Source: Chloroflexota bacterium
Lineage (GTDB): Bacteria; Chloroflexota; Anaerolineae; Caldilineales; Caldilineaceae
Assembly: GCA_003577005.1 (NCBI GenBank)
Contig: QEUW01000346.1
Coordinates: 1 to 7,950, forward strand
DNA: 7,950 nt
Direction: 5' to 3'
Below are positions 1 through 5,669 of the stretch, in pieces (the stretch's first letter is position 1; every line of letters begins with the position of its first letter). A model generated the notes under the pieces. It made no database searches. It worked only from the letters and a program-made list of their open reading frames with translations, and was not told where the DNA came from. Position numbers and translations under genes: made by a program.

Positions 1-1
1 G

Positions 2-469
2 CGCATCGACCTGGCGGTGCAGGCATTCAACCAGTTGCCGCATGAAAAGCTGGTGATTGTCGGTTCAGGGCGCGATCTGGCGGCGCTGCGGGCGCAAGCC
101 GGCCCCAATATTACCTTTCTGGGCCGCCAGCCCAACGAGCACGTGCGGGAACTGATGCGCGGCTGCAAAGCGTTTCTCTTTCCAGGGCTGGAAGATTTTG
201 GCATCGCCCCCGTCGAGGCGATGGCATGTGGCCGGCCGGTGGTCGCCTACGGCGCTGGCGGTGCGCTGGACACGGTTGCCCCCGGCGTCACCGGCGAACT
301 GTTCGCCGATCAGACATACGAAAGCCTGTTGGCAACCCTGGAGCACTTCGACGCCGCAGCCTATCACCCGGCTGCCTGTCGCGCTCATGCAGAACAATTC
401 AGCGCCGCCAACTTCCGAGAACAGTTGTTATCCTACCTGGCACAGATCGTTGAGAGTGAGCACCGGTGA
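2..469 (+). CDS. Glycosyltransferase family 4 protein, C-terminal part (5' end outside window)
   Basis: The reading frame is already open at the left edge, so only about the last 155 residues are present. It starts with an R-I-D-L-A-V-Q-A-F stretch, typical of the opening of the C-terminal Rossmann half of GT-B enzymes (Glycos_transf_1 type). A beta strand follows (LVIVGSG), then NITFLGRQPNEHVRELM, and then the family signature FPGLEDFGIAPVEAMACGRP. That signature contains the E-x7-E pair that binds the nucleotide-sugar donor in GT4 enzymes. The downstream GGALDTV and GVTGELF segments also fit. The enzyme would transfer a sugar from a nucleotide- or GDP-linked donor to a growing glycan on the cytoplasmic side of the membrane; the specific sugar cannot be told. 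It ends at TGA 467-469, 63 bp before the next gene in the same orientation. The family call is strong, the substrate is unknown. Confidence 0.9.
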   Translation, partial: RIDLAVQAFNQLPHEKLVIVGSGRDLAALRAQAGPNITFLGRQPNEHVRELMRGCKAFLFPGLEDFGIAPVEAMACGRPVVAYGAGGALDTVAPGVTGELFADQTYESLLATLEHFDAAAYHPAACRAHAEQFSAANFREQLLSYLAQIVESEHR

Positions 470-480
470 AGCGTGAGCGA

Positions 481-509
481 TGAACTGTGAAGGCTCCATT
501 CACAGTTCA
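481..509 (+). repeat. Perfect 11-bp inverted repeat (hairpin) upstream of first wzz-like gene
   Basis: TGAACTGTGAA at 481-491 is the exact reverse complement of TTCACAGTTCA at 499-509, with a 7-nt loop (492-498). The right arm is made of the first units of the adjacent heptamer array, so the left arm is an inverted copy of the same repeat unit. There is no T-run after the stem, so it is not a classical intrinsic terminator. In RNA it could weakly separate the glycosyltransferase from the genes downstream. Confidence 0.75.
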
Positions 510-532
510 CAGTTCACAATTCACAATTCACC
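498..532 (+). repeat. Five tandem heptamers (consensus RTTCACA) ending at a start codon
   Basis: Five consecutive 7-bp units read ATTCACA, GTTCACA, GTTCACA, ATTCACA, ATTCACC. The last base (532) directly precedes the ATG at 533. The array occupies the place where a Shine-Dalgarno site would be, and no purine-rich site is visible there. The same heptamer type recurs inside the DUF2079 coding sequence at 3563-3583. Short tandem heptamers between genes are known from cyanobacteria and some other filamentous bacteria; I infer that this is the same class of sequence. Confidence 0.9.
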
Positions 533-1225
533 ATGGAACTCCGTGAATACTGGCACATCCTGCGCCGCCGTTGGTGGCTTCCGCTCAGCCTGACGGCTCT
601 CGTCGCGCTGTTGAGTCTCTTCCAACTCCAGCCCTGGCAGCCACCGCCGCCCGCCTATACTGCATCCATGCGTCTGCTCGTTGGTGTGCTGCCCGCTGGC
701 GAAATGGATGTTGCGGCCTATGACCCCCGCTACTATGCCTGGCTCACCAGCGAATACCTGGTCGATGATTTTACCGAGGTCGTTCGCAGCGAACTCTTTG
801 CCCGCAATGTGAGCGAGCGGCTGGCCGAGCGAACAATCACCGTGCCGCCGGGTCTGATCCAGGGGAGCGCCGTCACAGGAAAACAACACCGGATCATCTC
901 GCTCAACCTGGCCTGGGGGGATCAAGGCGAGCTGGCTGCCATCGCCGCGGCCGTGGCGCTCGAATTGAGTGAAAATGCCACAACCTACTTTCAACAGTTG
1001 GGCACCGAAGGCGCGGGCGTCACGCTGATCGATGGACCCACGATCAGCGCCGTCGGGCCCACGTTGCGCAACCGGCTCGAACTGCCGCTGCGTATCCTCT
1101 TGGGGTTGCTGGTTGGCGTCGGATTGGTTTTTCTGCTAGATTATTTGAATGTATCGGTGCGCAGCCGTGAGGATTTGGAAGCGCTTGGGTTTGTCGTTAT
1201 CGCCGAGATCCCGCGCCAGCGATAG
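533..1225 (+). CDS. Wzz-like polysaccharide co-polymerase / chain-length determinant protein (first copy)
   Basis: A 230-residue protein with the layout of the Wzz / polysaccharide co-polymerase family. A short basic N-terminus (MELREYWHILRRRWW) leads into a first membrane segment at about residues 14-30. A mainly extracytoplasmic domain follows, then a second membrane segment at about 186-203, and a short cytoplasmic tail with the usual R-S-x-E-D-L-E-A-L-G ... IAEIP pattern. Such proteins set polysaccharide chain length and, in Wzc-type systems, bind and activate a cytoplasmic ATPase/kinase. Here that ATPase would be the separate gene at 5010. The periplasmic domain is shorter than in E. coli Wzz (about 325 residues in total) and lacks a long predicted coiled coil. 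The start at 533 is fixed by the EYxxILRRRxW motif shared with the second copy at 1775, although the heptamer array replaces a normal ribosome binding site. The C-terminus carries no kinase domain. Confidence 0.82.
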   Translation: MELREYWHILRRRWWLPLSLTALVALLSLFQLQPWQPPPPAYTASMRLLVGVLPAGEMDVAAYDPRYYAWLTSEYLVDDFTEVVRSELFARNVSERLAERTITVPPGLIQGSAVTGKQHRIISLNLAWGDQGELAAIAAAVALELSENATTYFQQLGTEGAGVTLIDGPTISAVGPTLRNRLELPLRILLGLLVGVGLVFLLDYLNVSVRSREDLEALGFVVIAEIPRQR

Positions 1226-1239
1226 GTTGGATTCAACCT
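1224..1239 (+). repeat. Perfect 6-bp inverted repeat just before the DUF4258 gene
   Basis: AGGTTG at 1224-1229 and CAACCT at 1234-1239 are reverse complements separated by GATT. The repeat starts in the stop codon of the wzz-like gene and ends one base before the ATG at 1241. Its position suits an operator for an autoregulated toxin-antitoxin pair, or an RNA hairpin that limits initiation, since no ribosome binding site is otherwise visible. Both roles are inference, and a 6-bp stem can arise by chance. Confidence 0.4.
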
Positions 1240-1240
1240 G

Positions 1241-1471
1241 ATGAAAACAACCGACTACTTCGAACGCAGTGTGCGATTGCGACGGCCGTACTTGCAGCAG
1301 AAATGGATCGAGTATACACTGCATAACCCGGTGCGAACAGAAATCCAGCCAAATGGTCGCATCCGACATTGGGCATTTATCACTGAACTTGGCAAATACC
1401 TGCGTGTGGTAACCGAGCCGGATGGCGAAACCATTCATAATGCGTTTCCTGATCGCGGTTTTAAGGAATGA
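1241..1471 (+). CDS. DUF4258-like small protein, predicted toxin of a type II toxin-antitoxin pair
   Basis: A 76-residue basic protein. The pattern is DYFERSVRLRRPYLQQKWIEY, then LHNPVRTEIQPNGRIRHWAFI, then ELGKYLRVVTEPDGETIHNAFPDR. I recognise this as the small DUF4258-type family that is common in cyanobacteria and Chloroflexota and usually sits directly before a DUF2283 gene, as here. DUF4258 proteins are thought to be RelE/BrnT-like toxins; the paired histidines, arginines and the C-terminal NAFPDR are conserved, but no catalytic residue can be assigned from sequence alone. The ATG at 1241 is the only start that gives the family's N-terminus. Its stop (TGA 1469-1471) lies just ahead of the strong ribosome binding site of the next gene. 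Base composition is visibly more AT-rich than in the flanking polysaccharide genes, which fits acquisition as a cassette. The family call is fairly sure; toxicity is predicted only. Confidence 0.7.
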   Translation: MKTTDYFERSVRLRRPYLQQKWIEYTLHNPVRTEIQPNGRIRHWAFITELGKYLRVVTEPDGETIHNAFPDRGFKE

Positions 1472-1472
1472 T

Positions 1473-1479
1473 AAGGAGG
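1473..1479 (+). promoter_or_regulatory. Strong Shine-Dalgarno site deciding the DUF2283 start
   Basis: AAGGAGG at 1473-1479 is 6 nt from the ATG at 1486. An in-frame ATG at 1468 overlaps the upstream stop codon (ATGA) but lies before this site and would add residues that are themselves encoded by the Shine-Dalgarno sequence. Another ATG at 1481 is out of frame. The start at 1486 is therefore preferred. This is the best ribosome binding site in the window, consistent with an antitoxin being made in excess. Confidence 0.85.
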
Positions 1480-1485
1480 AATGCA

Positions 1486-1725
1486 ATGGTCTTTCGCTAC
1501 TTCCCTGAGACCGATATGCTGTATATCCAACTGATCGACACGATTAGCACAGACTCCGAAGAGGTAGCGCCCAATATCGTGCTTGACTTTGACGAGAATA
1601 ACCGTGTTATCGGCATCGAGATCGAGGATGCCAGTGAACATGTTGACCTGTCTACCCTGGAGATCTCAGCAGTGCCGATCATCAGTTTGGTTCTGAATAA
1701 ACAACAGACGATGGTGGCGGCGTGA
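1486..1725 (+). CDS. DUF2283 family protein, predicted antitoxin
   Basis: A 79-residue acidic protein starting MVFRYFPETDMLYIQL. It shows the DUF2283 pattern: Y-x-P-E-x-D-x-L-Y-I at the N-terminus, then EEVAPNIVLDFDENNRVIGIEIEDAS. The family is small (about 60-90 residues) and is commonly encoded next to DUF4258 or other small toxin-like genes, where it is predicted to be the antitoxin. The gene begins 14 bp after the DUF4258 stop behind a strong AAGGAGG site, so the two are surely co-transcribed. The acidic composition complements the basic partner. After residue 60 the tail (IISLVLNKQQTMVAA) is not part of the recognisable core. There is no obvious DNA-binding domain, so any autoregulation would need another factor. 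The family assignment is good; the antitoxin role is inferred from context. Confidence 0.8.
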   Translation: MVFRYFPETDMLYIQLIDTISTDSEEVAPNIVLDFDENNRVIGIEIEDASEHVDLSTLEISAVPIISLVLNKQQTMVAA

Positions 1726-1774
1726 GCATTGGCGACTGCCTACCGGGTTGCCGTGCATCTGAGAGAGTAATCTT

Positions 1775-2494
1775 ATGACCATTCAAGAATATATCCGCAT
1801 CTTGCGCCGGCGCGGTTGGATCATCGTGGCTGCCATGTTGCTGGCCGCGGTCGCTGCCTTTGGCGTCAGTTATCTGCAAAAGGAGCTTTACCGGGCCACT
1901 GTCTGGGTGAGCACCGTGCCCGCCCGGCCCGACTGGGGCCTCGGCAATACAGCCAAAGATCTCATGCGCAACTTTGCCACCAATATCAAAACCTTTGAAG
2001 TGGCGCAAGATGTCATCGCCCGTGCGCAACTCGATAAGAACCCGTACGATCTGCTCAGCAATTTACAGGTCGAGCCGGATTCGAGCACCTTTACCATTCG
2101 GATCCAGGCGCGTGACCGTGACGGCGAAGTGGCAAAGACCATCGCCCTGGCAGTGGCCGACGAATTTGTCGAAGAACGCACGGCCTACTATGCGCAACAG
2201 GACAAGGACAACCGCATCGAGGTGAAGATCGTCAGCCGCGTTATCAACTACGAGCAGATCCAACCCAAACCGTTGATCAACGCCATCGCTGGCAGCGTGT
2301 TGGGGCTGCTCTTTGGGGTCGCCTTGGTGTTAGCCCTCACGTGGATGGAAACCGATCTGCTGCGCACACCGGCTGCAATCGAACGGGCGCTCGGTATCGC
2401 CGTTTTGGGCGCCGTTCCACAGACCCCCGGTCTGCGCAGTGCACCGGCGCCAGCTACCTCGCCCGGCCCCCTTGTAACGCCAAAGACTGCCTAA
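1775..2494 (+). CDS. Wzz-like polysaccharide co-polymerase / chain-length determinant protein (second copy)
   Basis: A 239-residue paralogue of the protein at 533. It has the same N-terminal motif (EYIRILRRRGW), a first membrane segment at about residues 15-33, and an extracytoplasmic domain containing LYRATVWVS and a helical stretch rich in alternating charges (residues about 118-150). A proline-containing approach (IQPKPLI, P166) precedes the second membrane segment at about 168-189, and a cytoplasmic tail follows with A-I-E-R-A-L-G-I-A-V-L-G-A-V-P. The last 25 or so residues are rich in Pro and Ala and look disordered. GAGAGAG at 1761-1767 gives a plausible ribosome binding site 7 nt before the ATG. 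The stop is followed after 3 nt by the GTG of the DUF2079 gene, so these two are translationally coupled. Two divergent Wzz-like proteins in one locus may form a mixed oligomer or act on different polymers (inference). Confidence 0.82.
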   Translation: MTIQEYIRILRRRGWIIVAAMLLAAVAAFGVSYLQKELYRATVWVSTVPARPDWGLGNTAKDLMRNFATNIKTFEVAQDVIARAQLDKNPYDLLSNLQVEPDSSTFTIRIQARDRDGEVAKTIALAVADEFVEERTAYYAQQDKDNRIEVKIVSRVINYEQIQPKPLINAIAGSVLGLLFGVALVLALTWMETDLLRTPAAIERALGIAVLGAVPQTPGLRSAPAPATSPGPLVTPKTA

Positions 2495-2497
2495 GTT

Positions 2498-4900
2498 GTG
2501 TCGTATTTGACCTTTTGGTCGAAGCGAAAAGTTTCGCTGCCACTGCTGTTGCTGGTACTGGCCATGCTGGCCTATGCCCTCGTCTTCAGCTATCTGACGC
2601 TGGTGCGTTTCTACGCCTTTGAGGCGCGAGCGTTGGACATGGGCAACCTTGACCAGGCGATCTGGAACACGGCGCATGGCCGCCCCTTCCACCTCACCAA
2701 CCAGCCGGGCACCATCAACCGGTTGAGCCTCCACGTTGAGCCGATCCTCATTCCCATCTCCTGGCTCTACTGGGCTTACAGCGGCCCGCCCACGCTGCTC
2801 GTTTTGCAGGCGACGGTGGTGGCGCTGGGGGCGTGGCCGCTCTTCGCCCTGGCCCGCCGCCAACTTGGCAACGAATGGATTGCCCTACTCTTTGGCATGG
2901 CCTGGTTGCTCAACCCCACTATCCAGGCGGCCAACTGGCTGGAATTCCACCCGTTGACACTGGCCCCTACCTTTCTTATAGCGGCCTTCTATTTTCTAGT
3001 TGCTGGTCGGAGCGGTTGGTTTGTGTTCTTTGCGCTACTGGCAGCCGGGTGCAAAGAGGAGATCGCCCTGCTCGTCATGATGATGGGTTTGTACGCCTTC
3101 ATCTTTCTACGCCGCCGTTGGCTGGGCGCCAGCACCATCGTCCTGAGCCTGGCCTGGGCGCTGAGCGCTGTCCTGGTGATCCAGGCCACCTTTGCCGCCG
3201 GCAACATCCACTGGGAACGCTACGCCTATCTGGGCGAAACGCCGCTCCAGATGGTCCGTACCCTGCTGGCGCGGCCCGATCTGGTGCTGGCGCAACTGCA
3301 CCAGGCGAATGCTCTGCGCTACCTGGCCTTGCTGTTGCTCCCGCTCGGTTTTGTGCCGTTGCTGGCGCCAGAGGTTTTGTTGTTGGCGCTCCCCTCGCTC
3401 GCCCTCAACTTGCTGGCTGATTTCCCTCCCATGCACGAGGTCTACACGCTGATCTATGCGGCGCCCATCGCACCCTTTGTACTGCTTGCAGCCGTACAAG
3501 GAACAAAGCGCATCGCCGACTATGCCTACCAGGCTACGAGCACCCAAACGCACCGGCGCACCATTCACCATTCACGATTCACCCTCTTCGCCGCCGCGCT
3601 GCTCATCACCGTCTCCGCCCTCTACACTCACCAACAATTTGGCTATCTGCCGGGGGGAGGGAACTTTCGGCTCTATACGATTACCGACCATCATCGCCAC
3701 GCCCGGACGATCATCGCCCAAATCCCGCCCGACGCCAAAGTATCGGCGCAAGACCGGCTCAACCCCCACGTGAGCGGGCGCGACACGGTCTATATCTTTC
3801 CACGCGTCGACGATGCCGACACCGTCTTTATCGATGTCACCGGCCCCGCATGGCCGCTTCACCCTAACGATGTGCGGCGCCAGGTGGACGAGTTGCTGGC
3901 TGGGGAGTTTGGCATTGCAGCCGCAAGCGACGGCTATCTGCTGCTACGCAAAGGCGCACCCCAAAAGGACTTGCCAGATAGCTTTTATACAGCCTGGCAG
4001 CCAAACAGCCCATCCGCATCAAAGACGCTCTCCGTCTTTGGCGATCAGGTGCGCCTGCTCGACTATGAGGTTACCACCGATAGCCACGGTGAGTTGGTGA
4101 CCCGGCTCCTTTGGCAAGCAGTGAAACCAATCGACCAAAATTTGCGTTTCTACGTGGGCTATCTAGATGCCGCCGGCAATGTATTGCATGATACCCAGTT
4201 TTACCCGCCTGTTGCCGAGTTATGGTATCCTACAACCGCATGGGCGGTGGGCAGGCCGATCCTTGTGCAAACCTTGCCATGGACCCTTGAGGCCGACCGT
4301 TTTACACTCGTGTTGGCGCTCTATGCAAGCGACGATGTACGGCAGAACGAAAGCCGCCTGCCCATCGCAACAGAGGAAACTGGATTTGTCTTGCTTGAAG
4401 GTGATACATTGTTACGCCTGGGAGGGTTTGCCCGAACCGCAGAGAACCGTTGGTCAGCGCTGGCGCTGCCGCCACCGATGGTTACCGGGCAGGCCACTGC
4501 CGAATTTGGCGGTCAGGTGCGCCTTGATAACTGGCTGCTCGGTAGGAGAGACCTTTCATCAGGTGGACTTGCGCCCATTGCGTTTTCCTGGCGCGCACTA
4601 CAACAACCTGCGATGGACTTCTCGGTCTTTGTCCATCTGCTTGACCAGAACGGCAACAAGGTGGCACAACTGGATTGGCAACCGCGCGATGCCTGGGGGC
4701 CGCGCCCCATGACCACCTGGCGCACCGGACAGACTATCTTGGACGAACAAGTGCTGCCCGTGCCGGCTGATCTACCGTCTGGCGCCTATGATCTGATCTT
4801 GGGCGTCTATAACTGGCAGAGCGGTGAACGGCTGCCCGTCAACGGCGCCAACGCCCGGCCCGACCAGACGACACATCTGCAAATCGTGATGATAGAGTAA
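2498..4900 (+). CDS. DUF2079 family multi-spanning membrane protein (GT-C-like) with duplicated C-terminal beta domain
   Basis: An 800-residue protein. The N-terminal half is very hydrophobic with about 9-11 membrane segments (e.g. 13-32, 98-119, 153-169, 174-199, 271-305, 315-333, 363-376). It carries the DUF2079 motifs: FEARALDMGNLDQAIWNT in the first external loop (D47, D52), NRLSLHVEPILIP (H79, E81), NWLEFHP (E149-P152) and a KEE triplet at 186-188. DUF2079 resembles GT-C glycosyltransferases, whose catalytic Asp lies in the first external loop, so lipid-linked sugar transfer outside the membrane is likely; no substrate is known. Residues about 500-800 are soluble and contain two related domains starting at FGDQVRL (514-520) and FGGQVRL (670-676), 156 residues apart. 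Translation starts at GTG 2498, 3 nt after the preceding stop; the next ATG lies within the first membrane segment, so GTG is preferred. No Shine-Dalgarno site is seen, which suggests coupling. A heptamer array is embedded at residues 356-362. Confidence 0.85.
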   Translation: MSYLTFWSKRKVSLPLLLLVLAMLAYALVFSYLTLVRFYAFEARALDMGNLDQAIWNTAHGRPFHLTNQPGTINRLSLHVEPILIPISWLYWAYSGPPTLLVLQATVVALGAWPLFALARRQLGNEWIALLFGMAWLLNPTIQAANWLEFHPLTLAPTFLIAAFYFLVAGRSGWFVFFALLAAGCKEEIALLVMMMGLYAFIFLRRRWLGASTIVLSLAWALSAVLVIQATFAAGNIHWERYAYLGETPLQMVRTLLARPDLVLAQLHQANALRYLALLLLPLGFVPLLAPEVLLLALPSLALNLLADFPPMHEVYTLIYAAPIAPFVLLAAVQGTKRIADYAYQATSTQTHRRTIHHSRFTLFAAALLITVSALYTHQQFGYLPGGGNFRLYTITDHHRHARTIIAQIPPDAKVSAQDRLNPHVSGRDTVYIFPRVDDADTVFIDVTGPAWPLHPNDVRRQVDELLAGEFGIAAASDGYLLLRKGAPQKDLPDSFYTAWQPNSPSASKTLSVFGDQVRLLDYEVTTDSHGELVTRLLWQAVKPIDQNLRFYVGYLDAAGNVLHDTQFYPPVAELWYPTTAWAVGRPILVQTLPWTLEADRFTLVLALYASDDVRQNESRLPIATEETGFVLLEGDTLLRLGGFARTAENRWSALALPPPMVTGQATAEFGGQVRLDNWLLGRRDLSSGGLAPIAFSWRALQQPAMDFSVFVHLLDQNGNKVAQLDWQPRDAWGPRPMTTWRTGQTILDEQVLPVPADLPSGAYDLILGVYNWQSGERLPVNGANARPDQTTHLQIVMIE
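3563..3583 (+). repeat. Three tandem heptamers inside the DUF2079 coding sequence
   Basis: ATTCACC, ATTCACG, ATTCACC lie end to end and fall exactly on codon boundaries: the 21 bp encode I-H-H-S-R-F-T (residues 356-362). They match the heptamer type of the 498-532 array. They sit in a polar loop (QATSTQTHRRT...) just before the last clear membrane segment. Three units keep the reading frame; a gain or loss of one unit would shift it. Confidence 0.85.
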
Positions 4901-4996
4901 GTACAGTGACCAGCAATGCGTAATCCGTAATTTGTAATTCATAGTCCTTGCTCACTGGTTACGCATCACGCATTACGCATCACGAATCCTGTACAG
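4901..4996 (+). repeat. Mirrored heptamer arrays between DUF2079 and ATPase genes
   Basis: Positions 4916-4943 hold four units (ATGCGTA, ATCCGTA, ATTTGTA, ATTCATA). Positions 4960-4987 hold four units of the inverse complement type (TACGCAT, CACGCAT, TACGCAT, CACGAAT). A 16-bp spacer separates them. The arms can pair over 28 bp with 20 matches. The arrays are framed by GTACAG at 4901-4906 and CTGTAC at 4989-4994, also inverted. An alternative inner pair is CAGTGA 4904-4909 with TCACTG 4952-4957. The whole 109-bp gap is taken up by this structure. It may act as an RNA stem between the genes; no T-run or promoter is evident. Confidence 0.8.
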
Positions 4997-5009
4997 ACGG
5001 AACCACGCA

Positions 5010-5669
5010 ATGACCAACCTGATCTCGTTGACCGACCCGCGCAGCCCGGCGGCCGAGGCCTACCAGAGCCTGCGCACAAACATTGAGTTTGCACGGCTAG
5101 AGCAGCCGCTGCACTCGTTACTCGTGACCAGCGTGGACGCCGACACCGACAAAAGTCGCGCCCTGGCAAACTTGGCCGTGGTGATGGCGCAAGCGGGGGA
5201 CCGGGTGCTGGTCGTCGATGGCGATCTGCGTCGCCCCCAGCAACACGAGATCTTTGGCCTGCCCAATCAGCAAGGGTTGACCACCTGGCTCGCTGGCGAG
5301 CCAGCGGCTGGCGAGCAGCCGCCGCTGCAGAAGACCGGCGTAGAGCGGGTGCAACTCCTGCCGGCTGGTCCGGCCACGGCGCACCCTGCCACGATTTTGA
5401 GCACCAAGCGGCTGGCTGGCGCACTGGGTGAACTGCGGGAGCTGGCCGATTATGTCCTGTGTGACGCACCGCCGGTGCTTGCTGTGACCGATGCCGCCCT
5501 TTGGGCCAGCCAGGTGGATGGCGTCATCCTGTTGATCAATGCCGGCAGCACCCGGCGCGAACACGCACAGCGCGCCAAACAAATTCTAGAAAAGGTTCAC
5601 GCTCGTTTGATCGGCGCTGTCCTGCTCAATGCGGATAGAGATGCTGTGCTCTCTGGCTACCAACTGTGA
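5010..5669 (+). CDS. CpsD/CapB/Wzc-type polysaccharide ATPase (tyrosine-kinase-like) with atypical P-loop
   Basis: A 219-residue MinD/BY-kinase-fold protein. In order it has SPAAEAYQSLRTNIEF (13-27), a P-loop region SVDADTDKSR (41-50), a Walker A' strand VLVVDGDLRRP (66-76), GLTTWLAGE (89-97), LPAGPATAHPATILS (117-131), and a Walker B region DYVLCDAPPVLAVTDA (147-162). This order and spacing match bacterial tyrosine kinases of polysaccharide export, which pair with Wzz-like membrane partners such as those at 533 and 1775. Departures: the usual GPGEGKST is DADTDKSR, so K48 and S49 remain but the P-loop glycines are Asp. The E-x2-R-x2-R oligomerisation motif reads E-A-Y-Q-S-L-R. The C-terminus (LSGYQL) has a single tyrosine rather than a cluster. 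It may bind nucleotide and regulate export without normal autophosphorylation (inference). The ATG at 5010 follows the heptamer arrays, with only a weak purine-rich site. It overlaps the next gene by 4 bp. Confidence 0.85.
   Translation: MTNLISLTDPRSPAAEAYQSLRTNIEFARLEQPLHSLLVTSVDADTDKSRALANLAVVMAQAGDRVLVVDGDLRRPQQHEIFGLPNQQGLTTWLAGEPAAGEQPPLQKTGVERVQLLPAGPATAHPATILSTKRLAGALGELRELADYVLCDAPPVLAVTDAALWASQVDGVILLINAGSTRREHAQRAKQILEKVHARLIGAVLLNADRDAVLSGYQL

Noticed and set aside
498..532. CRISPR array
   Set aside because: The units are 7 bp and directly adjacent, with no spacers of constant length.
2833..3420. 195-residue + strand frame within the DUF2079 gene
   Set aside because: It lies wholly within a gene with clear membrane segments and family motifs, and its product is a Pro/Gly/Arg-rich out-of-frame translation.
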